Positions 32,101 to 41,517 of a stretch of DNA of 64,000 nucleotides are shown here, in pieces. The stretch is from Actinomycetota bacterium (lineage in GTDB: Bacteria > Actinomycetota > Thermoleophilia > Gaiellales > F1-60-MAGs149): positions 46,652 through 110,651 of the forward strand of contig VFJZ01000057.1 in the NCBI GenBank assembly GCA_009885805.1, written 5' to 3'. The translations under genes were made by a program, and so were the position numbers. Within the stretch, counting starts at the first letter, position 1. Each line of letters starts with the position of its first letter. A model generated the notes under the pieces. It was not told the origin of the DNA and did not search any database. It saw only the letters and a program-made list of their open reading frames with translations.

Positions 32101-32907
32101 TCAGGAGGGGGCGCCGGCGTTGGCGTCAGGCGCACGACCGGCGGGCCGCACCGTCCAACCCGTCACGCGCTGAACGGCGAGGAGTGCCAGGTACGCCGGG
32201 TTCAGGAGCAGGTAGCGCCGCCACAGTCGTCGCGGCTCGAGAACCAGGCGCCAGAGCCACTCGAGGCCGTTCCGGCGCATGAAGGCCGGCGGCTCCCGGA
32301 GATCGCCCGCGAGGTACGTGAACGCCGCTCCGACGGCCAGGACCGGCAGCGGCAGTCGGCTTCGCATGGCGGCGACGAAGGTCTCCTGACGCGGGCAGCC
32401 GAGCCCGACGAAGCAGATCCGCGCGCCCGTCGCGATGATCCGGGCGGCGATCGCGTCCAGTTCGTCGGGCGTCGCCGGGCGGAACCGCGACGGCTCCATC
32501 CCCGCCAGCACGAGCGCGGGGTGACGGCGGGCAACCTCTGCCTGCAGGCGGTCGAGGATGGCGGGAGTCGTGCCGTACCAGTAGACCGGCAGCGACGCCG
32601 TCTCGAGCTCGCCCAGCAGACGCGCCGTCAGGACTGCACCGTGCACCTGGTCGGGAAGGGCCGTCCGGTGGAGCAGGTTCAGCCCCCAGCGCACGGGCTG
32701 CCCGTCGGGTGTGACGAGGTCGAGGCTGTTGATGCGCGCCCGCTGCTCCGGATCGAGGACACCGGTCATGACCCCGTGAACGGCAAGGGCGGAGACCGCC
32801 AACGCCCGTCGCTCGTTTGCCGCGGCGAGGATCCGCGCGATGGCGCCGTCGTAGTCGACGGCGTCGATCCGCACGCCGAGGAGCAGCCGCTTGCCGACGT
32901 CGATCAC
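32101..32907 (-). CDS. WecG/TagA/CpsF-family glycosyltransferase
   Basis: A 268-residue GT26 enzyme. [12 protein letters not shown] near residue 70, a [16 protein letters not shown] strand, and [19 protein letters not shown] match the WecG/TagA signature, as does the C-terminal [20 protein letters not shown] amphipathic membrane-binding part. Such enzymes add the second sugar (for example ManNAc or ManNAcA) to undecaprenyl-linked GlcNAc. GTG at 32907 overlaps the stop of the upstream epimerase gene. The gene converges on the binding-protein gene with 4 bp between stops. Confidence 0.88.
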   Translation of the reverse strand: MIDVGKRLLLGVRIDAVDYDGAIARILAAANERRALAVSALAVHGVMTGVLDPEQRARINSLDLVTPDGQPVRWGLNLLHRTALPDQVHGAVLTARLLGELETASLPVYWYGTTPAILDRLQAEVARRHPALVLAGMEPSRFRPATPDELDAIAARIIATGARICFVGLGCPRQETFVAAMRSRLPLPVLAVGAAFTYLAGDLREPPAFMRRNGLEWLWRLVLEPRRLWRRYLLLNPAYLALLAVQRVTGWTVRPAGRAPDANAGAPS

Positions 32908-33971
32908 GTCCGCCAGCGCTCGCGGTTCGCCTCGTGCAGTTCCTCGAGGATGCCGCGCACATCGTACGTCGGCCGCCAGCCGGGATAGTGGGAGATGAAG
33001 CGCGCGTTCGAGCCGATCCACCAGACGTGGTCGCCGACGCGACTCGCGTCCTCGTAGGACCATTCGAGCTCGCGCCCGGCGATCTCCGACGCGAGGTCGA
33101 TCGCCTCGAGGACCGAGCAGTTCGACGTGCGACCGCCGCCGATGTTGTAGACCTCGCCCGACCGCGGCTCGGCGACGAACCGATCGAAGGCCTGCACGAG
33201 GTCGCGGGCGTGGATCGCGTCGCGCACCTGCTTGCCCTTGTAGCCGTAGACGGTGTAGGGGCGGCCGGCGATCGCACAGCGCATGACGTACGCGAGGAAG
33301 CCGTGGAGCTCGGCCGCCGCGTGGTTCGGGCCCGTCAGGGTGCCGCCGCGGAAGCACGCCGTGCGCAGGCCGAAGTAGCGGCCGTACTCCTGCACCATCA
33401 CATCCGCCGCCACCTTCGAGGCCCCGAACACGGAGTGCAGGCAGGCGTCGATCGGCATGTCCTCCGCAATGCCGTCGGCGTACGGATGATCGGGCGCGAT
33501 CTCGAACCGTCGGTCGAGCTCGACGAGCGGGAGGTCGTTCGGCCGGTCGCCGTACACCTTGTTGGTCGAGCAGAAGATGAACGGCGCCGCCGGGCAGTGC
33601 CGCCTGACTGCCTCGAGCAGGTTGATGGTGCCGACGGCGTTCACGTCGAAGTCGGTGAGCGGGTCGCTCGCGGCCCAGTCGTGGGACGGCTGGGCCGCGC
33701 AGTGGACGACGACTGCGACATCGGCGCCGTAGCGCTCGACGAGCCGCGCGAGGCCGTCGCGGTCGCGGATGTCGGTCTCGGCGTGCGTGTAGGAAGCGAG
33801 GTCGCGCTCCAGCCGTTCGCGTACGGGCCGCGTCGAGCCGTCGGCGCCGAAGAACGTCGCCCGGAGGTCGTTGTCGATGCCGACCACGTCGAGGCCACGA
33901 CCGGCGAACCAGCTCGCCGCCTCCGACCCGACGAGCCCCGCCGAGCCCGTGATGACGGCAACGCTGCCCAC
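32904..33971 (-). CDS. NAD-dependent sugar epimerase/dehydratase (CDP-paratose epimerase-like)
   Basis: A 355-residue extended SDR. The cofactor motif is [13 protein letters not shown] (7-19), the [18 protein letters not shown] stretch and [12 protein letters not shown] (179-190) match proteins annotated as CDP-paratose 2-epimerase-like. The usual catalytic Tyr of YxxxK is Phe182 here, with Lys186 retained, which seems common in this subfamily from memory. The reaction is therefore uncertain. A GTG start at 33971 follows a TATCAT -10 by seven bases. The gene forms an operon with the WecG-type transferase. Confidence 0.8.
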   Translation of the reverse strand: MGSVAVITGSAGLVGSEAASWFAGRGLDVVGIDNDLRATFFGADGSTRPVRERLERDLASYTHAETDIRDRDGLARLVERYGADVAVVVHCAAQPSHDWAASDPLTDFDVNAVGTINLLEAVRRHCPAAPFIFCSTNKVYGDRPNDLPLVELDRRFEIAPDHPYADGIAEDMPIDACLHSVFGASKVAADVMVQEYGRYFGLRTACFRGGTLTGPNHAAAELHGFLAYVMRCAIAGRPYTVYGYKGKQVRDAIHARDLVQAFDRFVAEPRSGEVYNIGGGRTSNCSVLEAIDLASEIAGRELEWSYEDASRVGDHVWWIGSNARFISHYPGWRPTYDVRGILEELHEANRERWRT

Positions 33972-33978
33972 CCCCGGC

Positions 33979-33986
33979 GATGATAC
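33979..33986. promoter_or_regulatory. Overlapping divergent -10 elements
   Basis: GATGATAC contains TATCAT on the minus strand (33985-33980, 5 of 6 with consensus), which predicts a start at about 33973, two bases before the epimerase GTG. On the plus strand GATGAT (33979-33984) predicts a start at 33991, one base before a GTG at 33992. The plus-strand gene could therefore begin at 33992 rather than at ATG 33980, which would lie inside the promoter. Confidence 0.4.
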
Positions 33987-35122
33987 CCGCCGTGCCAGCC
34001 CGGACGATCACCTTCGACGCCGACGTCCTCGGCCGCCGGCGCGGCGGCGAGGAGACGATGGTGCGCGGGCTGCTCGAGGGGCTCGGCTCGCTCGACCTCC
34101 CCTTCCGGGTGCTCGCGTACGTGCGCAGCGCGGACGCGTTCGCCGCTCGCGGCGCGGTCGAGCCCGTGGTGCTGCGGGCACGCTCGAATCACCTGCGCGT
34201 GGCCGTGGCGCTGCCCCGGCAGATCGCCGTCGACCGCCCCGCTCTCCACCACGGCAACTACATCCTGCCCCGGGTCGCGGTGCCTGGCGTCGTCACCGTC
34301 CACGACTGCTCCTGGGCCCGCCTCGCGGAGACGATGCCGCTGGCCGATCGCATCGCCTTTCGCCGCTTCGTGCCGTGGTCGGTGCGGCGCGCCAGGCACG
34401 TCGTGACGGTCTCCGCCGACGCCCGCCGCGATCTGCTGGACCTGCTGCCCTGGCTCGAGCCGGAGAAGGTGACGGCGATCCCGAACGGCGTCGATGCGCG
34501 CTACCGGCCCGATACCGGCGTCTCGCCGTTCACGGAGGCACCGTACGTCCTCCATGTCGGGCGGCTCCAGCCGCGCAAGAACGTCGCCCGGCTCCTGGAG
34601 GCCTTCGCGACGCTGCGGCTGCGTCGGGCCGGCCCGGAGGTCCTGCTCCTGGCCGGGCCGGACAAGCAGGAGGGCGATGCCTACCGCGCCCTCGCCGCGC
34701 GCCTCGGCATCGCCGATGCGGTGCGGTTCGTCGGGCACGTCGCCGACGCCGAACTACCGGCCCTCTACGCCGGCGCCGAGGCGGTCGTCTTCGTCTCGCT
34801 GTACGAGGGGTTCGGGCTGCCCGTGGTCGAGGCGATGGCCTGCGGCACGCCCGTCGTCTGCTCCGACACGACCGCGTTGCCGGAGACGGCCGGAGGGGCC
34901 GCGATGCTGGTCGATCCGCTGTCGCCGACCGCGATCGCGGCCGGACTCGAGCGCGTGCTGGACGGTCCCGGCGAGCGCGACCGCCTGCGCCACGCCGGCC
35001 TGCGGCGCGCCGGGCAATTGAGCTGGACGGCGGCCGCCGAGCGGCTCGTGGCCGTCTACGAAGCCGTCATGCGATCGTCTGCCACGCGCGGACGAGTTCG
35101 GCCGCCGAGCGATCCCAGGTGA
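33980..35122 (+). CDS. Glycosyltransferase family 4 (GT-B)
   Basis: A 380-residue GT4 enzyme. The N-terminal acceptor domain has [11 protein letters not shown]; the donor domain has [20 protein letters not shown] and the diagnostic acidic motif [20 protein letters not shown], whose Glu residues contact the nucleotide sugar. ATG at 33980 is eight bases from the divergent gene; GTG at 33992 ([20 protein letters not shown]) is an alternative start that fits the promoter better. The 3' end overlaps the convergent glycosyltransferase gene by 56 bp. Sugar specificity unknown. Confidence 0.88.
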   Translation: MIPAVPARTITFDADVLGRRRGGEETMVRGLLEGLGSLDLPFRVLAYVRSADAFAARGAVEPVVLRARSNHLRVAVALPRQIAVDRPALHHGNYILPRVAVPGVVTVHDCSWARLAETMPLADRIAFRRFVPWSVRRARHVVTVSADARRDLLDLLPWLEPEKVTAIPNGVDARYRPDTGVSPFTEAPYVLHVGRLQPRKNVARLLEAFATLRLRRAGPEVLLLAGPDKQEGDAYRALAARLGIADAVRFVGHVADAELPALYAGAEAVVFVSLYEGFGLPVVEAMACGTPVVCSDTTALPETAGGAAMLVDPLSPTAIAAGLERVLDGPGERDRLRHAGLRRAGQLSWTAAAERLVAVYEAVMRSSATRGRVRPPSDPR

Positions 35123-36077
35123 AGTCCGCGGCACGGTCGCGACCGAGCCGGCTGAGCTCCGCACCGCGCCGCAGCGCCGCGGCGAGGCCTGCCGCGATCG
35201 CCTCGCTGTCGAGCGGGTCGACGAGGATGGCCGCATCGCCGCACACCTCTGTGAGCGCCCCGGCGCGCGCCGCGACGACCGGGCAGCCGCTCGCCATCGC
35301 CTCGACGGCGGGAAGGCCGAAGCCTTCGTCGAGCGAGGGAATGGCGAGGCAGGCCGCGCCGGCGTAGAGCGCGTGGAGCGTGTCGTCCGTGACGCGGCCG
35401 AGCCACTCGACGCCGGCCCCGGGCGGCCGCCCGTCGCCCCAGCCGCCAGCGCCAGCGACGACGAGGCGCAGGCCGGCGAGACGTGTCGCCTCGGCGAGCC
35501 GGACGAGGTTCTTGCGCGGCTCTGGCGTACCGACGAAGAGGACGTAGCCCTCGCCTGCCGGTCGCGCTGATGGCGTCTCCCCGCGGAACCGGGCGGCAAC
35601 TCCGAGCGGTACGACAGCGACGCGCCGGGTGGTCGGTCGCAACGCGGTTGCGACCGCCTCGCTGGACGTGACGACCAGGTCGGCGACGTGCAGCAGCCGG
35701 CTCAGGGTCGCCCTCGAGTAGCGGCGATTCCACGCGCTCATCGTCTCCGGGTGGCGCCACGGCACCAGGTCGTGCACGGTCACGGCGACCGGCGGGTGCC
35801 CTCCGATCAGCGGGCCGCGAGCGAGGGCCAGGTGGTAGACGTCGGCGTGGACGCGGCGGGCCGCGCGTCGGCCGAGCAGCGGATACCGGACGACGTCGTG
35901 CCACAGCGCCAGCGCGCGCCGTCGCGGGTCGTCGCGGTCGAGTACGCGCCCGTCGGCCAGCGGCACCACCGCCACATCGCCACGCCGGGCGAGGGCGATC
36001 GCCAGTTCGCGCGCCACGCGCGTGGTCCCGGCTGCCGCGTGACGGGCGTGGGCGAGGTCGAGCGCGACGCGCAGCAC
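35067..36077 (-). CDS. Glycosyltransferase family 4 (GT-B)
   Basis: A 336-residue GT4 protein beginning LRVALDLAHARHAAAGTTRV. VTVHDLVPWRHPETM is the acceptor-domain loop, VLFVGTPEPRKNLVRLAEA starts the donor domain, and SLDEGFGLPAVEAMASGCPV is the signature. GTG at 36077 was chosen because a TACGGT hexamer would start transcription one base earlier; GTG at 36086 is possible. The 3' end overlaps the convergent transferase gene. It is one of three consecutive GT4 genes of alternating direction. Confidence 0.88.
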   Translation of the reverse strand: MLRVALDLAHARHAAAGTTRVARELAIALARRGDVAVVPLADGRVLDRDDPRRRALALWHDVVRYPLLGRRAARRVHADVYHLALARGPLIGGHPPVAVTVHDLVPWRHPETMSAWNRRYSRATLSRLLHVADLVVTSSEAVATALRPTTRRVAVVPLGVAARFRGETPSARPAGEGYVLFVGTPEPRKNLVRLAEATRLAGLRLVVAGAGGWGDGRPPGAGVEWLGRVTDDTLHALYAGAACLAIPSLDEGFGLPAVEAMASGCPVVAARAGALTEVCGDAAILVDPLDSEAIAAGLAAALRRGAELSRLGRDRAADFTWDRSAAELVRAWQTIA

Positions 36078-36084
36078 ACACGGC

Positions 36085-36094
36085 ACCGTACCCT
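36085..36094. promoter_or_regulatory. Bidirectional -10 sharing one TA step
   Basis: ACCGTACCCT holds TACCCT on the plus strand (36089-36094) and TACGGT on the minus strand (36090-36085), both of the TAnnnT form, centred on the palindrome GTAC. The plus element predicts transcription exactly at the GTG of the gene at 36101; the minus one predicts 36078, one base before GTG 36077. Both mRNAs would be leaderless. Confidence 0.5.
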
Positions 36095-36100
36095 CCGGCC

Positions 36101-37225
36101 GTGCGGATCGTGTGGGACGTCTCGCCGCTCGCCGTGCCGCCGACCGGCATCGGGCGCTACATCCGGGGGGTCCTCGGCGCGTGCGCCCGCGCCGCCCCGG
36201 ACAACGACTGGGTGGCGCTCTCGGTCGGCGGTGCCGGGGAGACGACACGCCTCGAGGCCCACCTTGCCGGCCTCGACGGCGTGCGGCGGCTGCACCGCCG
36301 CCTGCGCCCCGGGCGCGTCTTCCGGCGCGGGCTCAACGCCTGTCCGCTGCCGCTGCTCGAGGTGATCGCGGGTCGCTGCGACGTCTTCGTCGGCTCCGAG
36401 TGGCTGCACCCCCGGCAGCGCCAGGGCGCGCGGGCCGCGATCGTCTACGACCTCGTGCCGCTCACCCATCCGCACCTCACCACCGTCAAGACGCGCGACC
36501 TGCACCTGCGCAAACTCGACGAGGTGCGTCGCTGCGATCTCGTCGTCTGCATCTCCGACGCGACCGCCGCCGCCGTAGCCGAGCATCTCGGCCTCGCTCG
36601 GGACCGGCTCGTCGTCGCCCGCCCGGGCGTCGACGACGCCTACCGGACGGCGCGCCCCGGGCGGTCGCCGTGCGGTGGGCGCCCGTACCTCCTCGCGGTC
36701 GGCACGCTCGAGCCACGCAAGAATCTTGGCGCCGCGATCGACGCCTTCGCCCTCCTGCGCGGTCAGCACCCCGACCTGGCACTCGTGCTGGCGGGAGGGG
36801 CCGGCTGGGGCGACGACGGCATCGACGCCCGTGTCGCCGCGCACGGCCTGGCGGATCGTGTCGTCCGGCTCGGGTACGTCGCCGATGCCGACCTGCCCGG
36901 GATCGTCGCCGGCGCCGCCGCGCTGTGTCTGCCCGCCCTCGTCGAGGGGTTCGGGATGCCGGTTGCAGAGGCCCTGGCCGCTGGCGTTCCGGTCGTCTGC
37001 AGCGATCATCCGAGCCTCGACGAGGCCGCGGGCCCGGCCGCGTTTCGCGCTGCGCCCACCGACGCCGATGCGATCGCGCGCGCGCTGGCGTCCGCCCTCG
37101 TCGCCGAGCCGGCGCGGATTACGGCTGGCCGTGACCACACCGCTGCACTCACCTGGACGGCGAGCGGCGAGATCGTCGCGGCGGCCCTGCGCGGTGCCTG
37201 CGACGACGGGGCCCGATCGGGCTGA
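36101..37225 (+). CDS. Glycosyltransferase family 4 (GT-B)
   Basis: A 374-residue GT4 enzyme starting RIVWDVSPLAVPPTGIGRYI, a typical opening for mannosyl- or rhamnosyltransferases of this family. AIVYDLVPLTHPHLTTVK, LAVGTLEPRKNLGAAIDAF and ALVEGFGMPVAEALAAGVPV mark the acceptor loop, donor domain and acidic signature. GTG start lies exactly one -10 distance after TACCCT, so it is probably leaderless. It precedes the Wzm/Wzt exporter by 10 bp and is likely co-transcribed with it. Confidence 0.88.
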   Translation: MRIVWDVSPLAVPPTGIGRYIRGVLGACARAAPDNDWVALSVGGAGETTRLEAHLAGLDGVRRLHRRLRPGRVFRRGLNACPLPLLEVIAGRCDVFVGSEWLHPRQRQGARAAIVYDLVPLTHPHLTTVKTRDLHLRKLDEVRRCDLVVCISDATAAAVAEHLGLARDRLVVARPGVDDAYRTARPGRSPCGGRPYLLAVGTLEPRKNLGAAIDAFALLRGQHPDLALVLAGGAGWGDDGIDARVAAHGLADRVVRLGYVADADLPGIVAGAAALCLPALVEGFGMPVAEALAAGVPVVCSDHPSLDEAAGPAAFRAAPTDADAIARALASALVAEPARITAGRDHTAALTWTASGEIVAAALRGACDDGARSG

Positions 37226-37235
37226 CCGTGTCGGC

Positions 37236-38081
37236 ATGCCGACTACGATCCGGCGCGTGAGCGCCGTCGTCTCGATCGAAGGTCGCCCGACCGGACTGGC
37301 GCGCGTCCTCGGCTACCGCGATCTGCTGGTGACGCTGACCCGCCGCGAGCTGCGCGCGAAGTACAAGGGCTCGCTGCTCGGCATCGCCTGGTCGTACCTC
37401 CACCCGCTGCTGATGATGAGCGTCTACGTGCTCGTCTTCTCGGTGCTCTGGCGCGCCGTCGCCATTCCGAACTACCCGGTCTTCGTCCTCGCCGGTCTCG
37501 CCGCCTGGTCGATCTTCCAGGCGGGCGTCTACGTCGGCATGATCAGCGTGCTGGCCAACGGCGACCTCGTCAAGAAGATCTGGTTCCCCCGCGAGACTCT
37601 GGTCATCTCGACCGTCCTGGCGCAGGCGGTGGCGGGGATCGTCACGTTCGCCGTCGTCGCCCCGGCCGGCCTGATCTTCGCGAACGGCACGCTGCCGATC
37701 GCGTTGCTCGCGGTGCCGTTCCTCGTCGTCCTGACGGCACTGACGCTCGGCCTCGCGCTGCTCCTGGCGACCGCGAACGTCTTCTTCCGGGACGTCGAGC
37801 ACTTCATCGGTGTCTTGTTTCTCCCCTGGTTCTTTCTGACGCCGATCTTCTACAGCCTGGAGTCGCTGCCCGGCGCGGCTGCCCACCCGCTGGTGATCGA
37901 CCTGCTGCGGTACGGCAATCCGGTGACGCCGTACGTCGAGGCCCTGCGCGGCGTCCTCGTCCACGGTGTCGTCCCCGGCCCGGCTGCGCTCGCCTACGTC
38001 TTCATCGTCGGCCCCGTACTCCTCGTCGTCGGTCTCACGGTTCTGCAGCGGTACGAGGACCGCTTCGCACTGGCCCTGTGA
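37236..38081 (+). CDS. Polysaccharide ABC transporter permease (Wzm-like)
   Basis: A 281-residue ABC-2 permease with six helices. The N-terminal LTRRELRAKYKGSLLGIAWS and YLHPLLMMSVYVLVFSVLW are characteristic of polysaccharide and teichoic-acid exporters (Wzm, TagG), as is the C-terminal RYGNPVTPYVEALRGVLVHG. ATG at 37236 gives a short extra N-terminus; GTG at 37257 is an alternative. It overlaps the ATPase gene by GTGA. Together they would move a lipid-linked glycan across the membrane. Confidence 0.9.
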   Translation: MPTTIRRVSAVVSIEGRPTGLARVLGYRDLLVTLTRRELRAKYKGSLLGIAWSYLHPLLMMSVYVLVFSVLWRAVAIPNYPVFVLAGLAAWSIFQAGVYVGMISVLANGDLVKKIWFPRETLVISTVLAQAVAGIVTFAVVAPAGLIFANGTLPIALLAVPFLVVLTALTLGLALLLATANVFFRDVEHFIGVLFLPWFFLTPIFYSLESLPGAAAHPLVIDLLRYGNPVTPYVEALRGVLVHGVVPGPAALAYVFIVGPVLLVVGLTVLQRYEDRFALAL

Positions 38082-39277
38082 CCGTCGTCGGCGAGATCAT
38101 CACGGAGGGCCTCGGCCGGCACTTCCGGCTGACCACGGGCGGCCCGCGTTCGCTCAAGGAATCGCTGCTGCGGCGGGGCCGGCGGACGACGCGCGATCTC
38201 TGGGCGGTGCGCGGCGTCGACCTGCACATCCGACCGGGTGAGACCTTCGGGATCGTCGGTCACAACGGCTCCGGCAAGTCGACGCTGCTGAAGATGCTCG
38301 CCGGCATCTTCTCGCCGAGCGAGGGGAGGCTCGCGATCGGCGGCCGGGTCGGTTCTCTGCTCGAGGTCGGCGCCGGCTTTCACATCGAGTTCACCGGCGC
38401 CGAGAACGTCTACCTGAACGCCGCCATCTACGGCATCCCGCGCGCGTACGTCGACGAGCACCTCGACGAGATCATCGCCTTCGCGGAGCTCGAGGAGTTC
38501 GCGCACATGCCGGTCAAGACGTACTCCAGCGGCATGTACACGCGTCTCGGGTTCGCCGTCTCGATGCACATCAACCCCGATGTCCTGCTGCTCGACGAGG
38601 TGCTGGCGGTCGGCGACGAGGCGTTCCAGCGAAAGTGCATCTCGCGCATCTTCGACTACCAGGCGAGTGGCGGCACCCTCGTCTTCGTCTCGCACGACGC
38701 CTCGGCGGTGGAGCGCCTCTGCGACCGCGCGCTGCTGCTCGACCGTGGGCAGCCCGTGGCGCTCGGCGCGACGACGGACGTGTTGCGCGAGTACCACCGG
38801 CGGATGGCGGCCCACGGATCCGCGGCCGTGACGGTCGCCGACGTCCAGGCGGAAAGGGCCGGTCCCGTACGACTGGGGGCGACGACCACAGCCGGCGGCG
38901 ACGGTGAGGTCCGCCAGCGTTTCGTCGAGGGCGAGTCCTTCACGCTCGAGATCGAGGTCATCGCCGCCGCGGAGGTGCGTGACGCGACGGCGCGCCTCGG
39001 TCTGCGTGACGCATCGGGCCTCGTCCTGGCGCGCCAGGTCCTCGCCAACGTCGATCTGGAGCCGGGGGAGCGTCGTCAGTTCCAGCTCGACCTGCCGATG
39101 CTACCGCTGCACAGCGGCGACTTCTCCTTCTCGCTCGACGTGACCGCGCCCAACGGCGAGCCCTTGCTCGCGGCCGAGCGGTTCGCGCCCTTCTCCGTCT
39201 ACTCGCTCGATGGTGTCGTCGACGGCGTCCTGCGGCTTGGTGGAGCACTGCAAGCCAAGACTGCCTCGACGACCTGA
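38078..39277 (+). CDS. Polysaccharide ABC transporter ATPase with C-terminal glycan-binding domain (Wzt-like)
   Basis: A 399-residue ATPase. Walker A is GHNGSGKST (61-69), the characteristic exporter signature is KTYSSGMYTRLGFAV, Walker B VLLLDEVLAVGDEAF and H-loop FVSHD. The region after about residue 255 is a beta-rich Wzt-type domain that, in known exporters, recognises the terminal cap of the glycan. That implies the exported chain is finished and capped in the cytoplasm. The 3' end overlaps the convergent tandem glycosyltransferase gene by 79 bp. Confidence 0.92.
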   Translation: MTVVGEIITEGLGRHFRLTTGGPRSLKESLLRRGRRTTRDLWAVRGVDLHIRPGETFGIVGHNGSGKSTLLKMLAGIFSPSEGRLAIGGRVGSLLEVGAGFHIEFTGAENVYLNAAIYGIPRAYVDEHLDEIIAFAELEEFAHMPVKTYSSGMYTRLGFAVSMHINPDVLLLDEVLAVGDEAFQRKCISRIFDYQASGGTLVFVSHDASAVERLCDRALLLDRGQPVALGATTDVLREYHRRMAAHGSAAVTVADVQAERAGPVRLGATTTAGGDGEVRQRFVEGESFTLEIEVIAAAEVRDATARLGLRDASGLVLARQVLANVDLEPGERRQFQLDLPMLPLHSGDFSFSLDVTAPNGEPLLAAERFAPFSVYSLDGVVDGVLRLGGALQAKTASTT

Positions 39278-41517
39278 GCCGCAGTCGTCGCGCGCGCCGC
39301 GGCACGGCCGGCGGCGACGTGCTCCGCGACCTCGGCGCCTCCAGCGAGCAGCCGCCCGAGCCGGGCGGCGATCGCGGCGGGTGGCTCGTCGAGAGCGACC
39401 TCGTGGACGCCGGTGCCATCGCCGGCCGCGACCACCGGTAGGCCCGCTGCCAGGCAGGTCGCGACCGTGTCCGATCGTTCCCCGTTCGACGTTGCGCGGA
39501 GCTGCACCGCGACCGCGGCCGTGCGCACGAGCCGCCACCACTCGTCGTCGTTGACCGCGCCGGCGACCGTGACGCCGTCGGCCGCCCCATGCTCCGCGGC
39601 GAGCGTCAGCAGGGCGCGCCGGTGCTCCGACTCGACCGGCCCGGCGAGGACGAGACGGAGCGACGGTCGCTCGCGCCGCGCCAGCGCAAACGCCTCGACC
39701 AGCGCGTCCGGCCGCTTGGCGGGTCCGACGACACCGAACGAGACGACGAGGTCGCGGTCGACCTCGGTCCGGTCGACGGTCGCGGCGTGCGGATCGGCCG
39801 CGAACGGGACGACTCGCACCTTGCCCTCCTGCCCCTCTGGCGCCTCGCCGCGCGCGATCTCTGCGGCAGCGTCGGAGTGGACGAGGTAGGCGGTGGCGAG
39901 TGCGATCACCTCGCGCGCGAGGTAGACGCCGAAACGATCGAGGTCGGCCGGCTGTCGGAACTCCGGCAGCCCGGCCGCCGCTGGATAGCGGCCGGGGTAG
40001 AGCGCGTCGAGCAGCTCCGCGTAGGTTGCACTGCGCAACTCGGGCCGGTGCTGGTCGAGCCAGTCGTAGAGCCCGCTGAGTCGGACGTCGTGCGCCATCA
40101 CGACGCCCGGCCGGACGCGCAGCAACCGGAGGATCTCGGCGTGGAACGCCGAGTTTCCGATGGCATAGACGACGTCGTCGAAGCCGCCTGCCAGCGCCTC
40201 GGCGACTCCGCTGGCGCGGATCGGGACGACTCGGTGACCGGCGACGTGGGTGGCGTGCGGCGCCGGAGCGATCAGGGTGACGTCGCGACGGGCGGAGAAC
40301 TCGCCGACGAGTCGCGTCGCGTAGCCGGCGACGCCCGAGATGGCCGGTGGGAGCGGCGTCACGAAGGCGAGCCGGCGGGGGCGCGGTCGCCGGCGGCGTG
40401 GTGGCGCGACCGTCTCGTAGGCGGCGGCCGTGCGGGCGGCGACCGCGTCCCAGCGATGCTCGGCGCCCAGCGGTCGTGCAAGTGAGCGTCGGAACCCATC
40501 GTCGGCGAGGGTGCGCGCCAGCGCGGCCGTGATCGAGTCCTCGTGCGCCGGGTCGAACCGCGCCGCGGCGTCGGTGACGATCTCCGGGAGCGACGACGTC
40601 CCGGAGCAGATGACGGGCGCTCCGCAGGCGAGCGCCTCGGCCACCGGCAGGCCGTATCCCTCGTACAGCGATGGGAAGCAGAACAGGTGGCAGGAGCGAT
40701 AGAGATCGATCAGCGTCGCCTCGGCGACGAAGCCGGTCAGGAGCACCTGCCCCGCGGCGCCCCGGTCGGCGGCCAGCGCCAGCAGTGCGGCACGATCCGT
40801 CGGCTCGACGCTGCAGACGATCACGAGCTGGTGGGCATCGCGCAGACTCCGAGGCAGTGCGGCGTACGCGCGGATCAGACCCTCGATGTTCTTGCGATGG
40901 TCGATGCCGCCCGTGTAGAGGACGAAGCCCGACGCGAGTCCCGCGACCGCCGCCTGCGCCGTGGCGAGCGAGGCGGCCGGGTCGGGCGCCGGAGCGAACG
41001 CCTGGCCGACGCCGCCGCCGATCACGGTGACGCGACCAGCCGGGATGCCGAGCAGTTCGACGGCGTCACGCGCGGTCGCGGCCGAGATTGCGAGCACGAG
41101 GTCGGCGGCGCGAATCAGGCCGAGCCGGTTCCGGTACCGGCGCGCGGTCATCGCGTCGGCGAGGTAGTGCGACGCGAACACCAGTGGTATCAGGTCGTAG
41201 AGCGTCACCGCGATCCGCCAGGCGCCATCGCGGACGGGAGCGGGTAGGACCCGGCTGAGCGGGCCGGCCTCGAACGGCGAGCCGACGTGGTAGAGGCCCG
41301 GCGGCCCCCCGACGGTGCGCGCCTCGGCGATGCGCAAACCGTCGCTCAGCTGCCCCAGGCCAGTTGGTATCGCAGCGTCACCGTCGAGGACGTAGTCGGC
41401 GACGGCTCCGGGAGCAACGCGCTCCAGTGCCAGCGCCTGCTCGGAGAGGAACCGCGCGATGCCGCGCTCGCGATAGGCCGCGCTCTGCGTGCCGGTCAGG
41501 TCGAACAGGACCCTCAT
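39199..41517 (-). CDS. Tandem two-domain GT4 glycosyltransferase
   Basis: A 772-residue protein made of two complete GT-B transferases. The first (about 1-375) has VTLYDLIPLVFASHY, LYTGGIDHRKNIEGLIRAYA and SLYEGYGLPVAEALACGAPV. The second (about 385-760) has LAFVTPLPPAISGVAGYATR, VMAHDVRLSGLYDWL and VSFGVVGPAKRPDALVEAFA, but its acidic motif is degraded to ATSNGERSDTVATCLAAGLP. The second active site may thus be modified. Adding two sugars in sequence is plausible. The last 79 bp overlap the Wzt gene. Confidence 0.87.
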   Translation of the reverse strand: MRVLFDLTGTQSAAYRERGIARFLSEQALALERVAPGAVADYVLDGDAAIPTGLGQLSDGLRIAEARTVGGPPGLYHVGSPFEAGPLSRVLPAPVRDGAWRIAVTLYDLIPLVFASHYLADAMTARRYRNRLGLIRAADLVLAISAATARDAVELLGIPAGRVTVIGGGVGQAFAPAPDPAASLATAQAAVAGLASGFVLYTGGIDHRKNIEGLIRAYAALPRSLRDAHQLVIVCSVEPTDRAALLALAADRGAAGQVLLTGFVAEATLIDLYRSCHLFCFPSLYEGYGLPVAEALACGAPVICSGTSSLPEIVTDAAARFDPAHEDSITAALARTLADDGFRRSLARPLGAEHRWDAVAARTAAAYETVAPPRRRRPRPRRLAFVTPLPPAISGVAGYATRLVGEFSARRDVTLIAPAPHATHVAGHRVVPIRASGVAEALAGGFDDVVYAIGNSAFHAEILRLLRVRPGVVMAHDVRLSGLYDWLDQHRPELRSATYAELLDALYPGRYPAAAGLPEFRQPADLDRFGVYLAREVIALATAYLVHSDAAAEIARGEAPEGQEGKVRVVPFAADPHAATVDRTEVDRDLVVSFGVVGPAKRPDALVEAFALARRERPSLRLVLAGPVESEHRRALLTLAAEHGAADGVTVAGAVNDDEWWRLVRTAAVAVQLRATSNGERSDTVATCLAAGLPVVAAGDGTGVHEVALDEPPAAIAARLGRLLAGGAEVAEHVAAGRAAARATTAAQVVEAVLACSAPPSRRTPSTTPSSE

